The notes under the pieces were generated by a model. That model worked only from the letters and a program-made list of their open reading frames with translations. It did not search any database and was not told where the DNA came from. The translations under genes and the position numbers were made by a program. Below, piece by piece: positions 48,201-61,713 of a stretch of DNA of 64,000 nt. This DNA comes from Luidia sarsii (taxonomy: Eukaryota > Echinodermata > Asteroidea > Paxillosida > Luidiidae): contig OX465114.1 in the NCBI GenBank assembly GCA_949987565.1, positions 8,561,243 to 8,625,242 of the forward strand. Direction: 5' to 3'. Position 1 is the stretch's first letter, and every line of letters starts with the position of its first letter.

Positions 48201-51200
48201 CCCCATCCCACTCAATCCCCCATACCCCACCAATCCCTCTACCCCACCAATCCCCCTACCCCACCAATCCCCCCATCCCACCAATCCCCCAACCCACCCA
48301 ATCTCCACATCCCACTCAATCCCCCCTACCCCGTCAATCCCCCTACCTCACCAATCCCCCTATCCCACCAATCCCCCTACCCCACCAATCCCCCTATCCC
48401 ACCAATCCCCCTATCCCACCAATCCCCCTATCCCACCGAATCTCCCCATCCCACTCAATCCCACTACCCCACCAATCCCCCTGCCCCACCCAATCTCCAC
48501 ATCCCACTCAATCCCCCCTACCCCGTCAATCCCCCTACCTCAACAATCCCCCTACCCCACCAATCCCCCCATCCCACCAATCCCCCAACCCACCCAATCT
48601 CCACATCCCACTCAATCCCCCCTACCCCGTCAATCCCCCTACCTCAACAATCCCCCTATCCCACCAATCCCCCTGCCCCACCCAATCTCCACATCCCACT
48701 CAATCCCCCCTACCCCGTCAATCCCCCTACCTCAACAATCCCCCTATCCCACCAATCCCCCATCCCACCCTATCTCCCCATCCCACTCAATCCCCCTATC
48801 CCACCAATCCCTCTACCCCACCAATCCCCCTATCCCACCAATCCCCCTATCCCAATCAATCCCCCTACCTCACCAATCCCCCCACCCCACCCCACCCCAC
48901 CCAATTTCCCCATACTACTCAATCCCCCATACCCCACCAATCCCCCTACGCCACCAATCCCCCTATCCCACCAATCCCCCTACGCCACCAATCCCCCTAT
49001 CCCACCAATCCCCCTATCCCACCAATCCCCCTGCCCCACCCAATCTCCCCATCCCACTCAATCCCATACCAATCCCTCTACCCCACCAATCCCCCTACCC
49101 CACCAATCCCCCCATATTCCCCAATCCCACCAATCCCCCCTATCCCACTCAATCCCACCTAATCCCCCCTATCCCATCACAGGCCAAGCAGAAAGAGATG
49201 ACCATCAACAGCCATCGGCTGGAGCGCGTGTCGACCTCGGCCCGGGAGCTGACAGGCGACGCCACTGTCTCCCGCTCGGCCCAGCGTGAACTGAAGGCGC
49301 TGCGCCAGGCCTGGGAGGCGGCCGCCGCCGCCCTGCACGACCGGGAGAGGGCGCTCTCCGCCGGCCTGGAGGCGGCGCCGCCCCAGCGCTACCTGGAGGC
49401 CATGACGGCCCTGAGCCAGTGGCTGCAGAGCGTGGCAACCGTGCTCCGCTCGGAGGAGTTCTTCGTGACGGACGTGGACGAGCTGGAGGATCAGCTGCAG
49501 AAGTACAAGGTGGGTGGGAGACGACGGCGAGGCATTCTGGCAGGTGTTTTTTTTTTTTTGACGCAGCCATCACCAACATCCTGGTCGGGACTTCTCCGAA
49601 TGCCTGACCGTGATGAGGGGCGGAGGCTTAGTTGCATTATTTTGTTTTTAGAAAGGAGTGGAAGCTGAGGAAGAGGAGGCAGAGGTAGAGGACGAGGAAG
49701 AGGCGGATGAAGAGGAGGAAGAGTGAGAGAAGTATTGAAGGAAGAAAAGATGAAGAGGAAAAAGAAGAGGAAGAGGAAAAAGAAGATGAAGAGGAAGAAG
49801 ATAGAGGAAGAAGAGGAAGAGGAAGAAGATGAAGAGGAAGAAGATGAAGAGGAAGAAGATGAAGAGGAAGAAGATGAAGAAGAAGAAAATGAAGAGGAAG
49901 AAGATGAAGAGGAAGAAGATGAAGAGGAAGAAGATGAAGAGGAAGAAGAAGAAGAAGAAGAGGAAGAGGTAGAAGAGGACGAAGAGGAAGAAGATGAAGA
50001 GGAAGAAGATAAAGAGAAAGAAGAAGAAGAGGAAGAAGAGGAAGAGGTAGAAGAAGACGAAGAGGAAGAAGATGAAGAGGAAGAAGAGGAAGAGGAAGAA
50101 GATAAAGAGGAAGAAAAGGAAGAGGTAGAAAAAGATGAAGAGGAAGAAGATGAAGAGGAAGAAGATGAAGAGGAAGAAGATGAAGAGGAAGAAGATGAAG
50201 AAGAAGAAAATGAAGAGGAAGAAGATGAAGAGGAAGAAGATGAAGAGGAAGAAGGTGAAGAGGAAGAAGAAGAAGAAGAAGAGGAAGAGGTAGAAGAAGA
50301 CGAAGAGGAAGAAGATGAAGAGGAAGAAGATGAAGAGGAAGAAGATGAAGAGGAAGAAAAGATGAAGAAGAAGAAAAAGAAGAGGAAGAAGAAGATGAAG
50401 AGGAAGAAGATGAAGAGGAAGAAGATAAAGAGAAAGAAGAAGAAGAGGAAGAAGAGGAAGAGGTAGAAGAAGACGAAGAGGAAGAAGATGAAGAGGAAGA
50501 AGAGGAAGAGGAAGAAGATAAAGAGGAAGAAAAGGAAGAGGTAGAAAAAGATGAAGAGGAAGAAGATGAAGAGGAAGAAGAGGAAGAGGATGAAGAGGAA
50601 GAAGATGAAGACGAATAAAAAGATGAAAAGGGAGAAGAATATGATTAAAAGGAAAAATAGCAAAAAGAGGAAGGAGATTGGAAAAGAAGAGGAAAACAAG
50701 AACATGAAAGAGGAAAAGAAGGAAGAAACAATAAACAAAAATGGTCCAATTAATTGCCCCCCTCCCTTCTCTCTGTTCCCTCAGGAGCTTCAGAGCACCA
50801 TTCAGCAGCAGCAGGAGAACTACGCCTTTGTCAATCGGACGGGCAAGGAGCTGGTGTCTGGTGCCCCGTCTCCCGCCCAGGCCCAGAGACTGCAGCGGGA
50901 CCTGGACACCATGAACCAGAGCTGGGACAAGGTGACCTCTCTGGTGGAGGAGAGGCAGGGTCAGCTGGAGAGGGCGCTCTCGGAGCTCAAACTCTGGCAG
51001 GTATGATGATGGTAGACATCTGGAACCCCTCCTCCCTACCTTTCTCTTTTTTTTTTTTAACCGATCCCCTAGATTGGGCGCAGGGGCTTTGTCCCCGTCA
51101 CACGGAAACTCAAAGATACTGATTGTGATTTGTTGGTGAAATTGTACATTGTTTGTCCTGTTGTTCAGCACGGAGGATGTCCACTGTGAAACTGTGATCA

Positions 51201-54200
51201 AAATCTCGGCCTATTCAGGGATGTAAGACTTCCGGAAATTTCCGGATTTCTGCAAATGGTGTGATTTTTATTTATTTTCCCGGAATTGGTGTGATTTTTA
51301 TTTTAATTTTGGTTTTAATTTGTTTTATTATTATTATTATTATTTCATTTTTTTTTCATTTTTTTCATTTTTTTTATGTTAAACTGGTATCTTAAACTGC
51401 TCACATTTATCTGTTAAAACCCTAAAAAATGAAGGGTGGGTGCGTGCACCCCTGCCGTGAATCTCGCAAGCGCATCTCTCGGTTGCGTAAGTGCTCACTC
51501 TCAAAGTGGCACAATTTGTTGCCCTTCGGTGATTTTCAGGAAATGACTTTCATCCCTGCCTGTTGGCAGAACTGATATTGGCACAACCATTGTCGGCACA
51601 ACCATTTTTTTGGCTGATTAAACCTCAGAGTTTGACAGCAAATGTCACATCATAACCATCCATTTTCAGAAGTGGACAGTGCCACACGCAGTCATGACGG
51701 CAGCCCTTGCTCGTTTCTCTTTGTTCTTTGTCCCCAGGATGAGGTCAACGGCCTGAAGAGCTGGATGTCCGAGGTTGACACCTTCCTGTCATCGGAAGAG
51801 ATTGCCATGGGCGACTTGGACGTTCTGCAGGCTCAGCTGGAGCAGGGCCAGGTAAGAGGGGTTGGGCAGCAGGGCAGGGCATGAGGGCGGGACAGCAGGG
51901 CGGGGCATGAGGGCGGGACAGCAGGGCAGGGCATGGGGTGGGACAGCAGGGCAGGGCATGGGGTGGGACAGCAGGGCAGGGCATGAGGGTGGGACAGCAG
52001 GGAGGGGCATGGGGTGGGACAGCAGGGCGGGGCATGGGGGTGGGACAGCAGGGCAGGGCATGGGGTGGGACAGCAGGGCGGGGCATGGGGGCGGGACAGC
52101 AGGGCGGGGCATGAGGGTGGGACAGCAGGGCAGGGCATGGGGTGGGACAGCAGGGCAGGGCATGGGGTGGGACAGCAGGGCGGGGCATGGGGGTGGGACA
52201 GCAGGGCGGGGCATGGGGGTGGGACAGCAGGGCGGGGCATGAGGGTGGGACAGCAGGGCAGGACATGGGGTGGGACAGCAGGGCAGGGCATGGGGTGGGA
52301 CAGCAGGGCGGGGCATGGGGGTGGGACAGCAGGGCGGGGCATGAGGGTGGGACAGCAGGGCGGGGCATGAGGGTGGGACAGCAGGGCGGGGCAGCAGGGC
52401 AGGGTAGCAGGGCGGGGCAGCAAGGCGGGGTATCAGGGCGGGGCAGCAGGGCGGGACAGCAGGGTTGGGCAGTAGGGCGGGGCAGCAAGATGAGGTAGCA
52501 GGATGAGGCAGCAGGATGGGATGGCAGTGTGGAGCAGTAGGGTGGGGTAGCAGGGCGTTGCAGCAGGGCGGGGCATCAGGGCGGGTTAGCAGGGTAGGGA
52601 AACATGGCAGAGCAGCAGGATGAGGCAGCAGGATGGGATGGCAGTGTGGAGCAGTAGGGCGGGGCAGCAGGGCTAGGGCAACAGGCCGGGACAGCAGGGC
52701 GGGGCAGCATGGCATGGCTGCAGGGCTGAGCAAGAGGTTGGAGGAGCAGGCTAGGCTGGATGATGCAGTTTGACCAAAGCAAGCTGTCAAACACACTGCC
52801 CTTATCTGATGACGAACGTCTCTCAATGCATTGGTTGATTTGTGTATTTGCTAAAAAAAAATAATGTTAATGTGATCCAAGACAAGGCATTTCTATTTGA
52901 TATTCTTTTGTATGCCATTGATTCTACGGTTCAATTAATTGATTTTCTCTCTGAAACTCCCTCCTCCCCAAAAACCCCAAACCAATCCTGAAAGGCGCTG
53001 ACTGACGACATCCAGACGCTGCAGCAGAACATGAACAACATCAATGAGACTGGACAGAAGCTGGCCAAAGAGGGCGACAAGCCCTTTGCCGACCGCATCA
53101 CGGCCGAGCTGGTGGAACTCCGGGCCAAGTGGGCCAGGGTGACCAAGCTGGCGCGGGAGCAGAGACAGGTGGGTTGCCGAACCCCTGTTGCCCCGGCCAG
53201 GGGAAACAATGTCCCGAGGAATCAATCTCCTGACCCCCACCACCCACCCCTCTCTCTCTTTAGCCCGATGGGCCAAAAGAGTACCAGTGTAAGGTGTGAT
53301 CAATGGAGATATATACGACAGTCAATGGTTGAATCACTTCTGACTGGCACCCCCCCCCCCCCCCTCAGGCAAAGACTAGTTGACTATTTGGGAAGGCCAC
53401 CATCTAAGGGCTGGATATCTCAGATGGTAAGAGCGCTGGTGTGCCAAAGACTAGTTAACTATTAGGGAAGGCCACCATCTAAGGGCTGGATGGCTCAGAT
53501 GGTAAGAGGGCTGGTGTGCCAAAGACTAGTTAACTATTAGGGAAGGCCACCATCTAAGGGCTGGATGGCTCAGATGGTAAGAGCGCTGGTGTGCCAAAGA
53601 CTAGTTGACTATTAGGGAAGGCCACCATCTAAGGGCTGGATGGCTCAGATGGTAAGAGCGCTGGTGTGCCAAAGACTAGTTGACTATTTGGGAAGGCCAC
53701 CATCTAAGGGCTGGATGGCTCAGGTGGCAGAGCGCTGGTACGTGAGTCCAGAGGTCTCAGTCAAAGTTTTCTTTGCCAATTAAAAAAAAATGTTTTCATT
53801 AATTTTTCATCAATTGGGAAGGCCACCCACCCCCCTGCACTCATTGCCTCTAAATGCTAAAAAACCTGGGTGTTAGGGCGCTGGTATACAATGAGTCCAA
53901 GGCCTAGGATCAAATCTTTTCCCTTTGATCCCACTCTCGTCTGTCGACTGGCTTGATACCCCTTTGTCCTTCTTATGATGTACGTCCTATTACTTCATCT
54001 CCCTATCCTAATCTGCGTTTCTGAGGAAGGTCCTGCTCGGATGGAAATGCCGAGAGCCCTCGACAACATTTTGAAAAACAAAACCAAATTAAAATGTCCT
54101 GACACAAATGAGTGACTTGCCGTCCTGCGTCACAGAGTCTGGAGACTGCCCTCTCTATCTGCAAGGGGCTGAAGGAGGAGATGGCCTCACTGACCACCTG

Positions 54201-57200
54201 GCTGGACCTGACGGAGATTGACTGCCCGGGCAAGGAGTCGCCCATCCAGGACCCGGCCGATATCCAGGCCAGACTCAAGCAAGTCAAGGTCAGGAACGGA
54301 GCCTCCACCCTGCTCCTCCTCCTCCTCCTCCTCCTCCTCCTCCTCCTCCTCCTCCTCCTCCTCTTACTCCTCCTCCTCCTCCTCCTCCCCCTCCTCATCC
54401 TCCTCCCCCTCCTCCCCCTCCTCCTCCTCCTCCTCCTCCTCCTCCTCCTCCTCCTCCTCCCTCCTCCTCCTCCTCCTTCTCCTCCTCCTCCTCCTCCTCC
54501 TCCTCCTCCTCCTCCTCCTCCTCCTCCTCCTCCTCCTCCTCCTCCTCCTCCTCCTCCTCCTCCTCCTCCTCCCCCTCCCTCCTCCTCCTCCTCCTCCTCC
54601 TCACCTCTCCCCCTACAGAAACCCCTTTAGAATTTAGGACTCCAATCATCCGAGCATCCAACCAAATTACATAGAAGGCCACTCACCTGCCCCAGGCCCT
54701 TTTTTTCAAATCCCGGCTCAGGCTTCGGTTCCGGCTTTGTCTCTGTTATCCAAAAGTTGAAGCTTTGGATTATTTTTTTTCAAAACACAGTATAACATTA
54801 AATAATGAAGCCAAAATACTACCTTGCACTTTAAAATGGATGAAAGAAAGACAAAGCCGGAGCCCGAGCCCGAGCCGAAGCCGGGCTTTGGGAAAAGGCC
54901 CCTGAGACCCATACCGCCAAGATGTCCGGTTGATGGCGATAAAGTTGATGATGAAGGGGAGGAGGAGGATGCAAGTGATAGCGATGACTGTGAAGACTGA
55001 TTCCTGCGATGGTTATGAAGGTGACAATGGTAATGACGACGATGACAGCAATGATGACCACGGTGACGATGGCAAGGATGATGACTATGACATTGACAAT
55101 GGTGGTTACGGTGTTGATAGAAGTGATGGTGGCAGTGATGATAATGACAATAAGGACGCTGGTGACAATCAAGACGACATTCATGCTGATGATAAAGAAT
55201 GCTCCCCTAAGTCATAGTCATATCACAATCACAGCCATCGACCGAACCTCCTCTAATACGTTCGTACTATGTGCTGCTTACTTCGGAGCAGAAAGCGCAG
55301 GAGGACGCCAAGGAGAGGGCGCCCTCCGTGGCCACCATGGCCGAGAGCCACGCCTCCCTGGTGGCCACGGCCTCCGCCGAGGCCACCGCCAGCCTGTCGG
55401 CGGAGCACCGGGCGCTGGCCGGCCGCTGGGGGGTGCGGCGGGAGCGGCTGGACTCGGCCCTGGCCGGCCTGACGACGTCGGCCGACGCCTGGCGACGGCT
55501 GAAGTTGCTGCTGGAGGAGGAGGAGGTGTGGATGGAGGGCTTCCAGGAGAAGCTCAGCAACCCCTCCCTCAGTCTGGACGCCGAGGAGATCTCGGAGGAG
55601 ATTGACGTGAGTCAGGCACGGCGTGCCGGTACCTACGGGGGAGCGCCCCCTCAAATTCACCTCAGTCTCAGTCAGTCAAAGTTCCCAGTCTGTTTTGGCC
55701 TTTCTCCTCGCTGGTTTACAAGCCTTCTTTTTGGGGGGTCTTAGAGGGCCTGACGTTTCGATCCTAGCAGGACCTTTCTGAAAGGCAAAGAAAGGTCCTG
55801 CTAGGATCAAAACGTCAGGCCCTCTAACTTTGAGATTTATGTATGGCAGGTCATTTTAGTCAGTCAGCAGTTTTTGTATTAATTTTCTTTCTCTTGTTTA
55901 CAAGCTTTTCTTTCACTTGTTTACAAGCCTTTCTTTTGATTGTTTACAAACCTGTCTTTTGCTTGTTTACAAACCCTTTTTTTGCTTGTTAACAAGCCTT
56001 TCTTTCTATTGTTTACAAGCCTTTGTGTTTCTTGTTTACTAGCCTTTCTTTCTATTGTTTACAAGCCTTTAATTTGCTTGTTTACAAGCCTTTCTTTCTA
56101 TTGTTTACAAGCCTTTGTGTTTCTTGTTTACTAGCCTTTCTTTCTATTGTTTACAAGCCTTTAATTTGCTTGTTTACAAGCCTTTCTTTCTATTGTTTAC
56201 AAGCCTTTGTGTTTCTTGTTTACTAGCCTTTCTTTCTATTGTTTACAAGCCTTTGTGTTTCTTGATTACTAGCTTTTCTTTTGCTTGTTTACTAGCCTTT
56301 CTTTCGTTTGTTTACAAGCCTTCATTTTGCTTGTTCATAAGCCTTTCTTTTGCTTGTTTACAAGCCTTTTTCTTGCTTGTTTGTGAAAAATGGCAAAGAA
56401 ACCTGTCTCCTGACCAGGAAAAAGGTCCTTTGAGAAAGGATTGATACATCTGGCCCTCCTAATTTTTGAGTGTGGCTCCGACTCCGTCTCAAAAGAGATG
56501 TTTTACTTGGTGGTCACCAAGGCAAACCTTCCACCAAGATCACAATTGATTTTCCTCCACCGCCCTCCCTGCACAGGCCTTGGAGTTGGCCGTGCAGAAG
56601 CACGCCGTGGACAACGCCAAGAGAATCAACGAGCTCAGTCAGACTCTGCTGACCGGTGACGTCATGACGGCCACGGTGGAGCGAGAGAGCAAGATATATA
56701 ACCAGAGAGCCAAGGAGATTATCAGTCAGGTGAGGTGTTTGAGGGGAGGGGGAGGGAGGGAGGGAGGGGGAGGGAGGGAGGGAGGGGAGGGGAGGGGAGG
56801 GGGAGGAAGGGAGGGAGGGGGAGTTGGCAGTTGATGGATGGAGAAGGCTTTGCTGAGAGGTATGGTACAGTTTTAGCTGAGAAGTAGGGTACACCATTTG
56901 CATAGGTCAAAGTATCGCTTCCATACTTTGTCAAACATAAAATAACACACCAGCTAATTGTTTTTCCAGACATAGAGGATGGTATTTGTAAGAGGAACTC
57001 TTTGTTCCAACGATCGCTTTGTTCCAACATGGAGTGATCGTTGCAAATTCAATAAATTCCCTCCGTTTTAAAATTATTTTTTATTAGTGCCCTTTTTCTT
57101 TGTTTGGAAATGAGATGGATTTTTTTTGAGTTGTTGGTGGAACTGTTGTTGCCAGGATTTATGACCAATTGTAGTTTGCTTCTGACTGGCAGTTAACTTC

Positions 57201-59085
57201 TTGAGAAGGCCGTCCCCACAGCCTAAGGCATACATGTAGCTGCCAACCATTCCTATTTTGGATGAATCATTCCTCGTTTTTTTTATTAAAAAAATCATCA
57301 TTTTTTAAAAGCTCTTGATAAACTGATACACATTCCTATGCGGTTTGTTCTGTCATTCCTCTTTTTAAGCAGAATTATTCCTGCTAGGATCGAAATGTCA
57401 GGCCCACTAAATTTTAAGAATTATTCCTAATTTCTTTTAAGATAGGTTAGGCAGCTATGCTAAGGGCCGGATAGCTCAGGCGATAAGAGCGCCGCTACAT
57501 TCGGTCAGAGCCTCGAGGCCCAACTTCTAGTTTTGTCCGTCTGCTCTCCTCTCAGGCCAAGGAGCGGCAGCAGAAGCTGGACGCCAACGTGCAGCTGCTG
57601 CAGCAGCTGGAGAAGGACATGCTGTCGCTGCAGGGCTGGATCACCGGCCTGGACCGCACGCTGAACGGACGCCTGGCCTCCCGTGTCTCGGCGGCCGACG
57701 TGCCCAGCGAGTTTGAGGTAATCCCGGCGGCAGCCCTCCCGTGGCAGATCGGGTCACGAGTCGTCACACTCGCACGACATAGGCCAGTCGTCACGCTGCC
57801 TCTTATAAAACGCAGTGGCTGTTGTTACGGCAGTCGTCCGTGTGGTTCCCTGACTTCACAGTATTTGTCAGAATGTTTAGCTCTTGGAACCAGACTATCA
57901 GCTAATAGACTGGTTCAACCAGCCTGCAATGCTGACGAAATACAATCAAGTCAGGGAACCACACGGACGACTGCCGTAACAACAGCCACTGCGCTTAGAA
58001 AAAGGTTCTGCTGGGATTGAAACCATTGGCCATCCCCCCGCTGCCTCTAGATCCTTGAGATGTTTGATGTGGAAGCTTTTTGAACAAAATGTGACCCGGT
58101 ACGGCATAATGAGGATTCTCGTCCAAATTTGAGTTGATATGGAAGCTTTTTGAACAAAATGAACGAAACCATCGGCCATCCTCCCGCTGCCTCTAGATCC
58201 TTGAGATGTTTGATACAGAAGCTTTCTGAACAAAATGTGACCCGGCACGGCATCATGAGAATTCTCGTCCAAATTTGAGTTTTTGAGACAACTGCGACGA
58301 GTTAAATTCCCAATGATATCAGAATCATTGCCATACGTCACCGAATATCAAGAGTGACGACACAAGAAATACGACGAGCCACTTTTTGAGAAAAACTAAA
58401 TCTTCTGAAACGGGCCGAGTACACACTACCCGAAACATTGAGTTACCGGCTCTTTTCAGAGCCGCACTCGAAAGAGAAGCGTTACATGGTGTCACCGCAA
58501 ACCTTCCACTTGGTATTGTTACCATGTTAACCTTCCAAGTCTTATCCAACAATTTTGTTTCTCTTTCTCACACCCCCCCCCAAAAAAAAAGCAACTGAAG
58601 TCCGAGTTTGAGGAGAACGACAAGGTCCTGGCCAACATTGACAATCGGGCCACCGCCCTGATGAAACAGACAAGCAGCAACGCCAACCAGAGGCTCCACC
58701 AGCAAGTCGATATGCTTCGGGTAAAGAACAAACAAAACACCCGGACCGAACCCACCTCCGAATTTGAATTTGGAGCCCCTTAGAATTTGAATGCAGACTG
58801 ATATGCTTCATGGACCAACTCGTACTCATTGCCCCTTCTGGGATCCCACTGTAGGGAACCTCAGCTGAAGCCTAAGTTTGCCGAGACTCCAGATATTCCT
58901 CCCGAAAATTTTGTAAGGTTCAGTTTCGTGTCGACTGTTCACTATGCTCAGTTATCTGGTTATCAAGAGTTTATTGTATTAGTACTGCTGTGAGTGATAA
59001 CTGGAAGGATCAGTAGAAATGATAAAAATGATCCCTGTCCCTTTCCCTGTCCCTCTCCCTCCCCCTCTCTACCTTTTCCTCCCCA

Positions 59086-59159
<74 letters not shown>

Positions 59160-61678
59160 TCCCTCTCCCTCTCCCTCTCCCTTTCCCTCTCCCTCCCCCT
59201 GTCCCTGTCCCTCCCCCTCTCTACCTTTTCCTCCCTATCTCCCCATCTCTCTCTCTCTCCCTCTCCCTCTCCCTTTCCCTCTCCCTCTCCCTCTCCCTCT
59301 CCCTCTCCCTCTCCCTCTCCCTCTCCCTCTCCCTCTCCCTCTCCCTCTCCCTCTCCCTCTCCCTCTCCCTCTCCCTCTCCCTCTCCCTCTCCCTCTCCCT
59401 CTCCCTCTCCCTCTCCCTCTCCCTCTCCCTCTCCCTCTCCCTCTCCCTCTCCCTCTCCCTCTCCCTCCCCCTCTCCCTCTCCCTCTCCCTCTCCCTCTCC
59501 CCCTCTCCCTCTCCCTCTCCCTCTCCCTCTCCCTCTCCCTCTCCCTCTCCCTCTCCCTCTCCCTCTCCCTCTCCCTCTCCCTCTCCCTCTCCCTCTCCCT
59601 CTCTCTCTCCCTCTCCCTCTCCCTCTCCCTCTCCCTCTCCCTCTCCCTCTCCCTCTCCCTCTCCCTCTCCCTCTCCCTCTCCCTCTCCCTCTCCCTCTCC
59701 CTCTCCTCTCCCCCTCTCCCTCTCCCTCTCCCTCTCCCTCTCCCTCTCACTCTCCCTCTCCCTCTCCCTCTCCCTCTACCTCTCCCTCTCCCTCTCCCTC
59801 TCCCTCTCCCTCTCACTCTCCCTCTCCCTCTCCCTCTCCCTCTCCCTCTCCCTCTACCTCTCCCTCTCCCTCTCCCTCCCCCTCCCCCTCCCCCATCACC
59901 CTCTCCCTCCCCCTCTCTACCCTTTCCTCCCCATCTCCCTCTCTCTCTCCCTCTCCCTCTCTCCCTCTCCCTCTCCCTCTCCCTCTCCCTCTCCCTCTCC
60001 CTCTCCCTCTCTCTCTCTCTCCTTCCCCCCTCCTCCCCTCCTGCAGAAGAACATGGAGGACTTGCGGCACAAGTTCCGCAAGTTCCAGAAGCCCTCGGAC
60101 TTTGAGCCCAAGATGGCCCACGTCAAGGGTGTGCTGGACAGTGTGCAGGAGGGCATCGATGTCCTGACCATCAAGAGCCGGGAGCCGGAGGTCATCAAGT
60201 CCCAGCAGGATTCCTGCATGGTAGGGCTGTCCACGGTCCCTCAGAAAGGCTGTCCAATCAAACTCAATATCTACTAGACCTCCAGAGTGTGCATAGGATG
60301 GGGCTGAAAAGCAGACGGATACTAGTCACTATGTCCTCATTGTAAAAACTCAGTATATCTACATGTACATGTATGATGTCTTTTTTTTTCTAACAAATAA
60401 GGAAAGGAAAAGAGTAGTTCACTATTAGGGAAGGCCACCATCTAAGGGCTTGATAGATCAGATTGAAGAGCACTGGTATGTTATTCTAGTGGTCACGGAT
60501 CAAATCCTGGTCCGGTCAAACTTTTCTTTGCCAATTTTTCACTTTTTGGGTTATTTTTTTCCAAAATTTCTGATTTTTTATTTATTTCATATTTATTTGG
60601 GTAAACTTCTTTGTTTTTTATGAAAATAAAAATTTAATTCTTAAATATTTTTTTTCTAAATATTTTTTTGGTATTTGTTTCATAAAAAATCATAAAGTTC
60701 CGTTTGTTTATAATTTGGGTAAACTTCTTTGTTTTTTATGAAAATAAAAATTTCATTCTTAAATATTTTTTTTCTAAATATTTTTTTGGTATTTGTTTCA
60801 TAAAAAATCATAAAGTTCCGTTTGTTTATAATTTCCCCTTTTTTGGTTAACTTTTTTATTCAATTAATTAATTAATTAATTAATTTTTCATAAATTTGTC
60901 TCTTTTTTTGTACAGGGCTTCTACAAGACGCTGTCCGAGATCAAGCACGAGGTGGAGTACGTGATCAAGACGGGCCGGGGCGTGGTGGAACGCCGCCAGC
61001 TGGACAGCCCGGCCGAGCTGACGGAGCGCCTGAACGCCCTCAAGCTCCAGTACAATCAGCTGGGCCGGCAGGTGACGGAGGGCCGGGACCGGCTGGAGCA
61101 GGCCCTGTCCCTCAGCCGACGCCTGCAGAAGGACCTGCTGGCCCAGGACCAGTGGGCCGGCCAGCGGCAGGCCGAGATGGCCCAGCGACTGTCGGCCGCC
61201 GCCTCTGCCTCTGCTCCGGCCACAGGTGTCGGTGGGGAGGAGGAGGGCCGAGACAGCGCCCCCGACAGCCTTGAGAAGGAGTTGGACTGGTGCAAGGTGA
61301 GGATTGAAGATCGCCAACCTTGGCTACAATCCCTCTGCCATAATGGGAAAAAAAAAATGCAAATCAAAATCACCAGACTTAAAATATTCGGATGGGATGG
61401 GGGTTTGACACACTTCTTAATTTGAACTAATTCAGTGCAATTTTTTTTTTTTTTTTTTTTTTTTAAGCTTGAGGTTAACTAGTTTATTTTGGCCAACGTA
61501 ATTGAAATAACTTGTCTTTTTCCATAATTTCTCAAAGTCCCTTTGACGTCAGGCCGTCTATATTTGTTTTGATGTTTGTATCGTTTTGATCTTCATTTTT
61601 TTTTTGGAACACTTTTTTGATATTTTTTTAAATAACTGATTTGTTTTCTTCATTTCTTTTTCATTGCCACTTTTGCAC

Positions 61679-61713
<35 letters not shown>

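Noticed and set aside
47503..49668. 720-codon Pro/Ile/Ser-rich open frame
   Set aside because: Product of the CCCACCAATCCCCCTAT minisatellite; only its last part (from 49183) is a real exon with splice sites and family similarity.
49723..50640. Glu/Asp-rich acidic protein and Ser/Phe frames on the other strand
   Set aside because: Purine microsatellite in an intron; no splice or start context and no non-repetitive flank.
54112..54637. Poly-Leu/poly-Pro/poly-Ser frames
   Set aside because: (CTC)n array after the exon ending at 54288.
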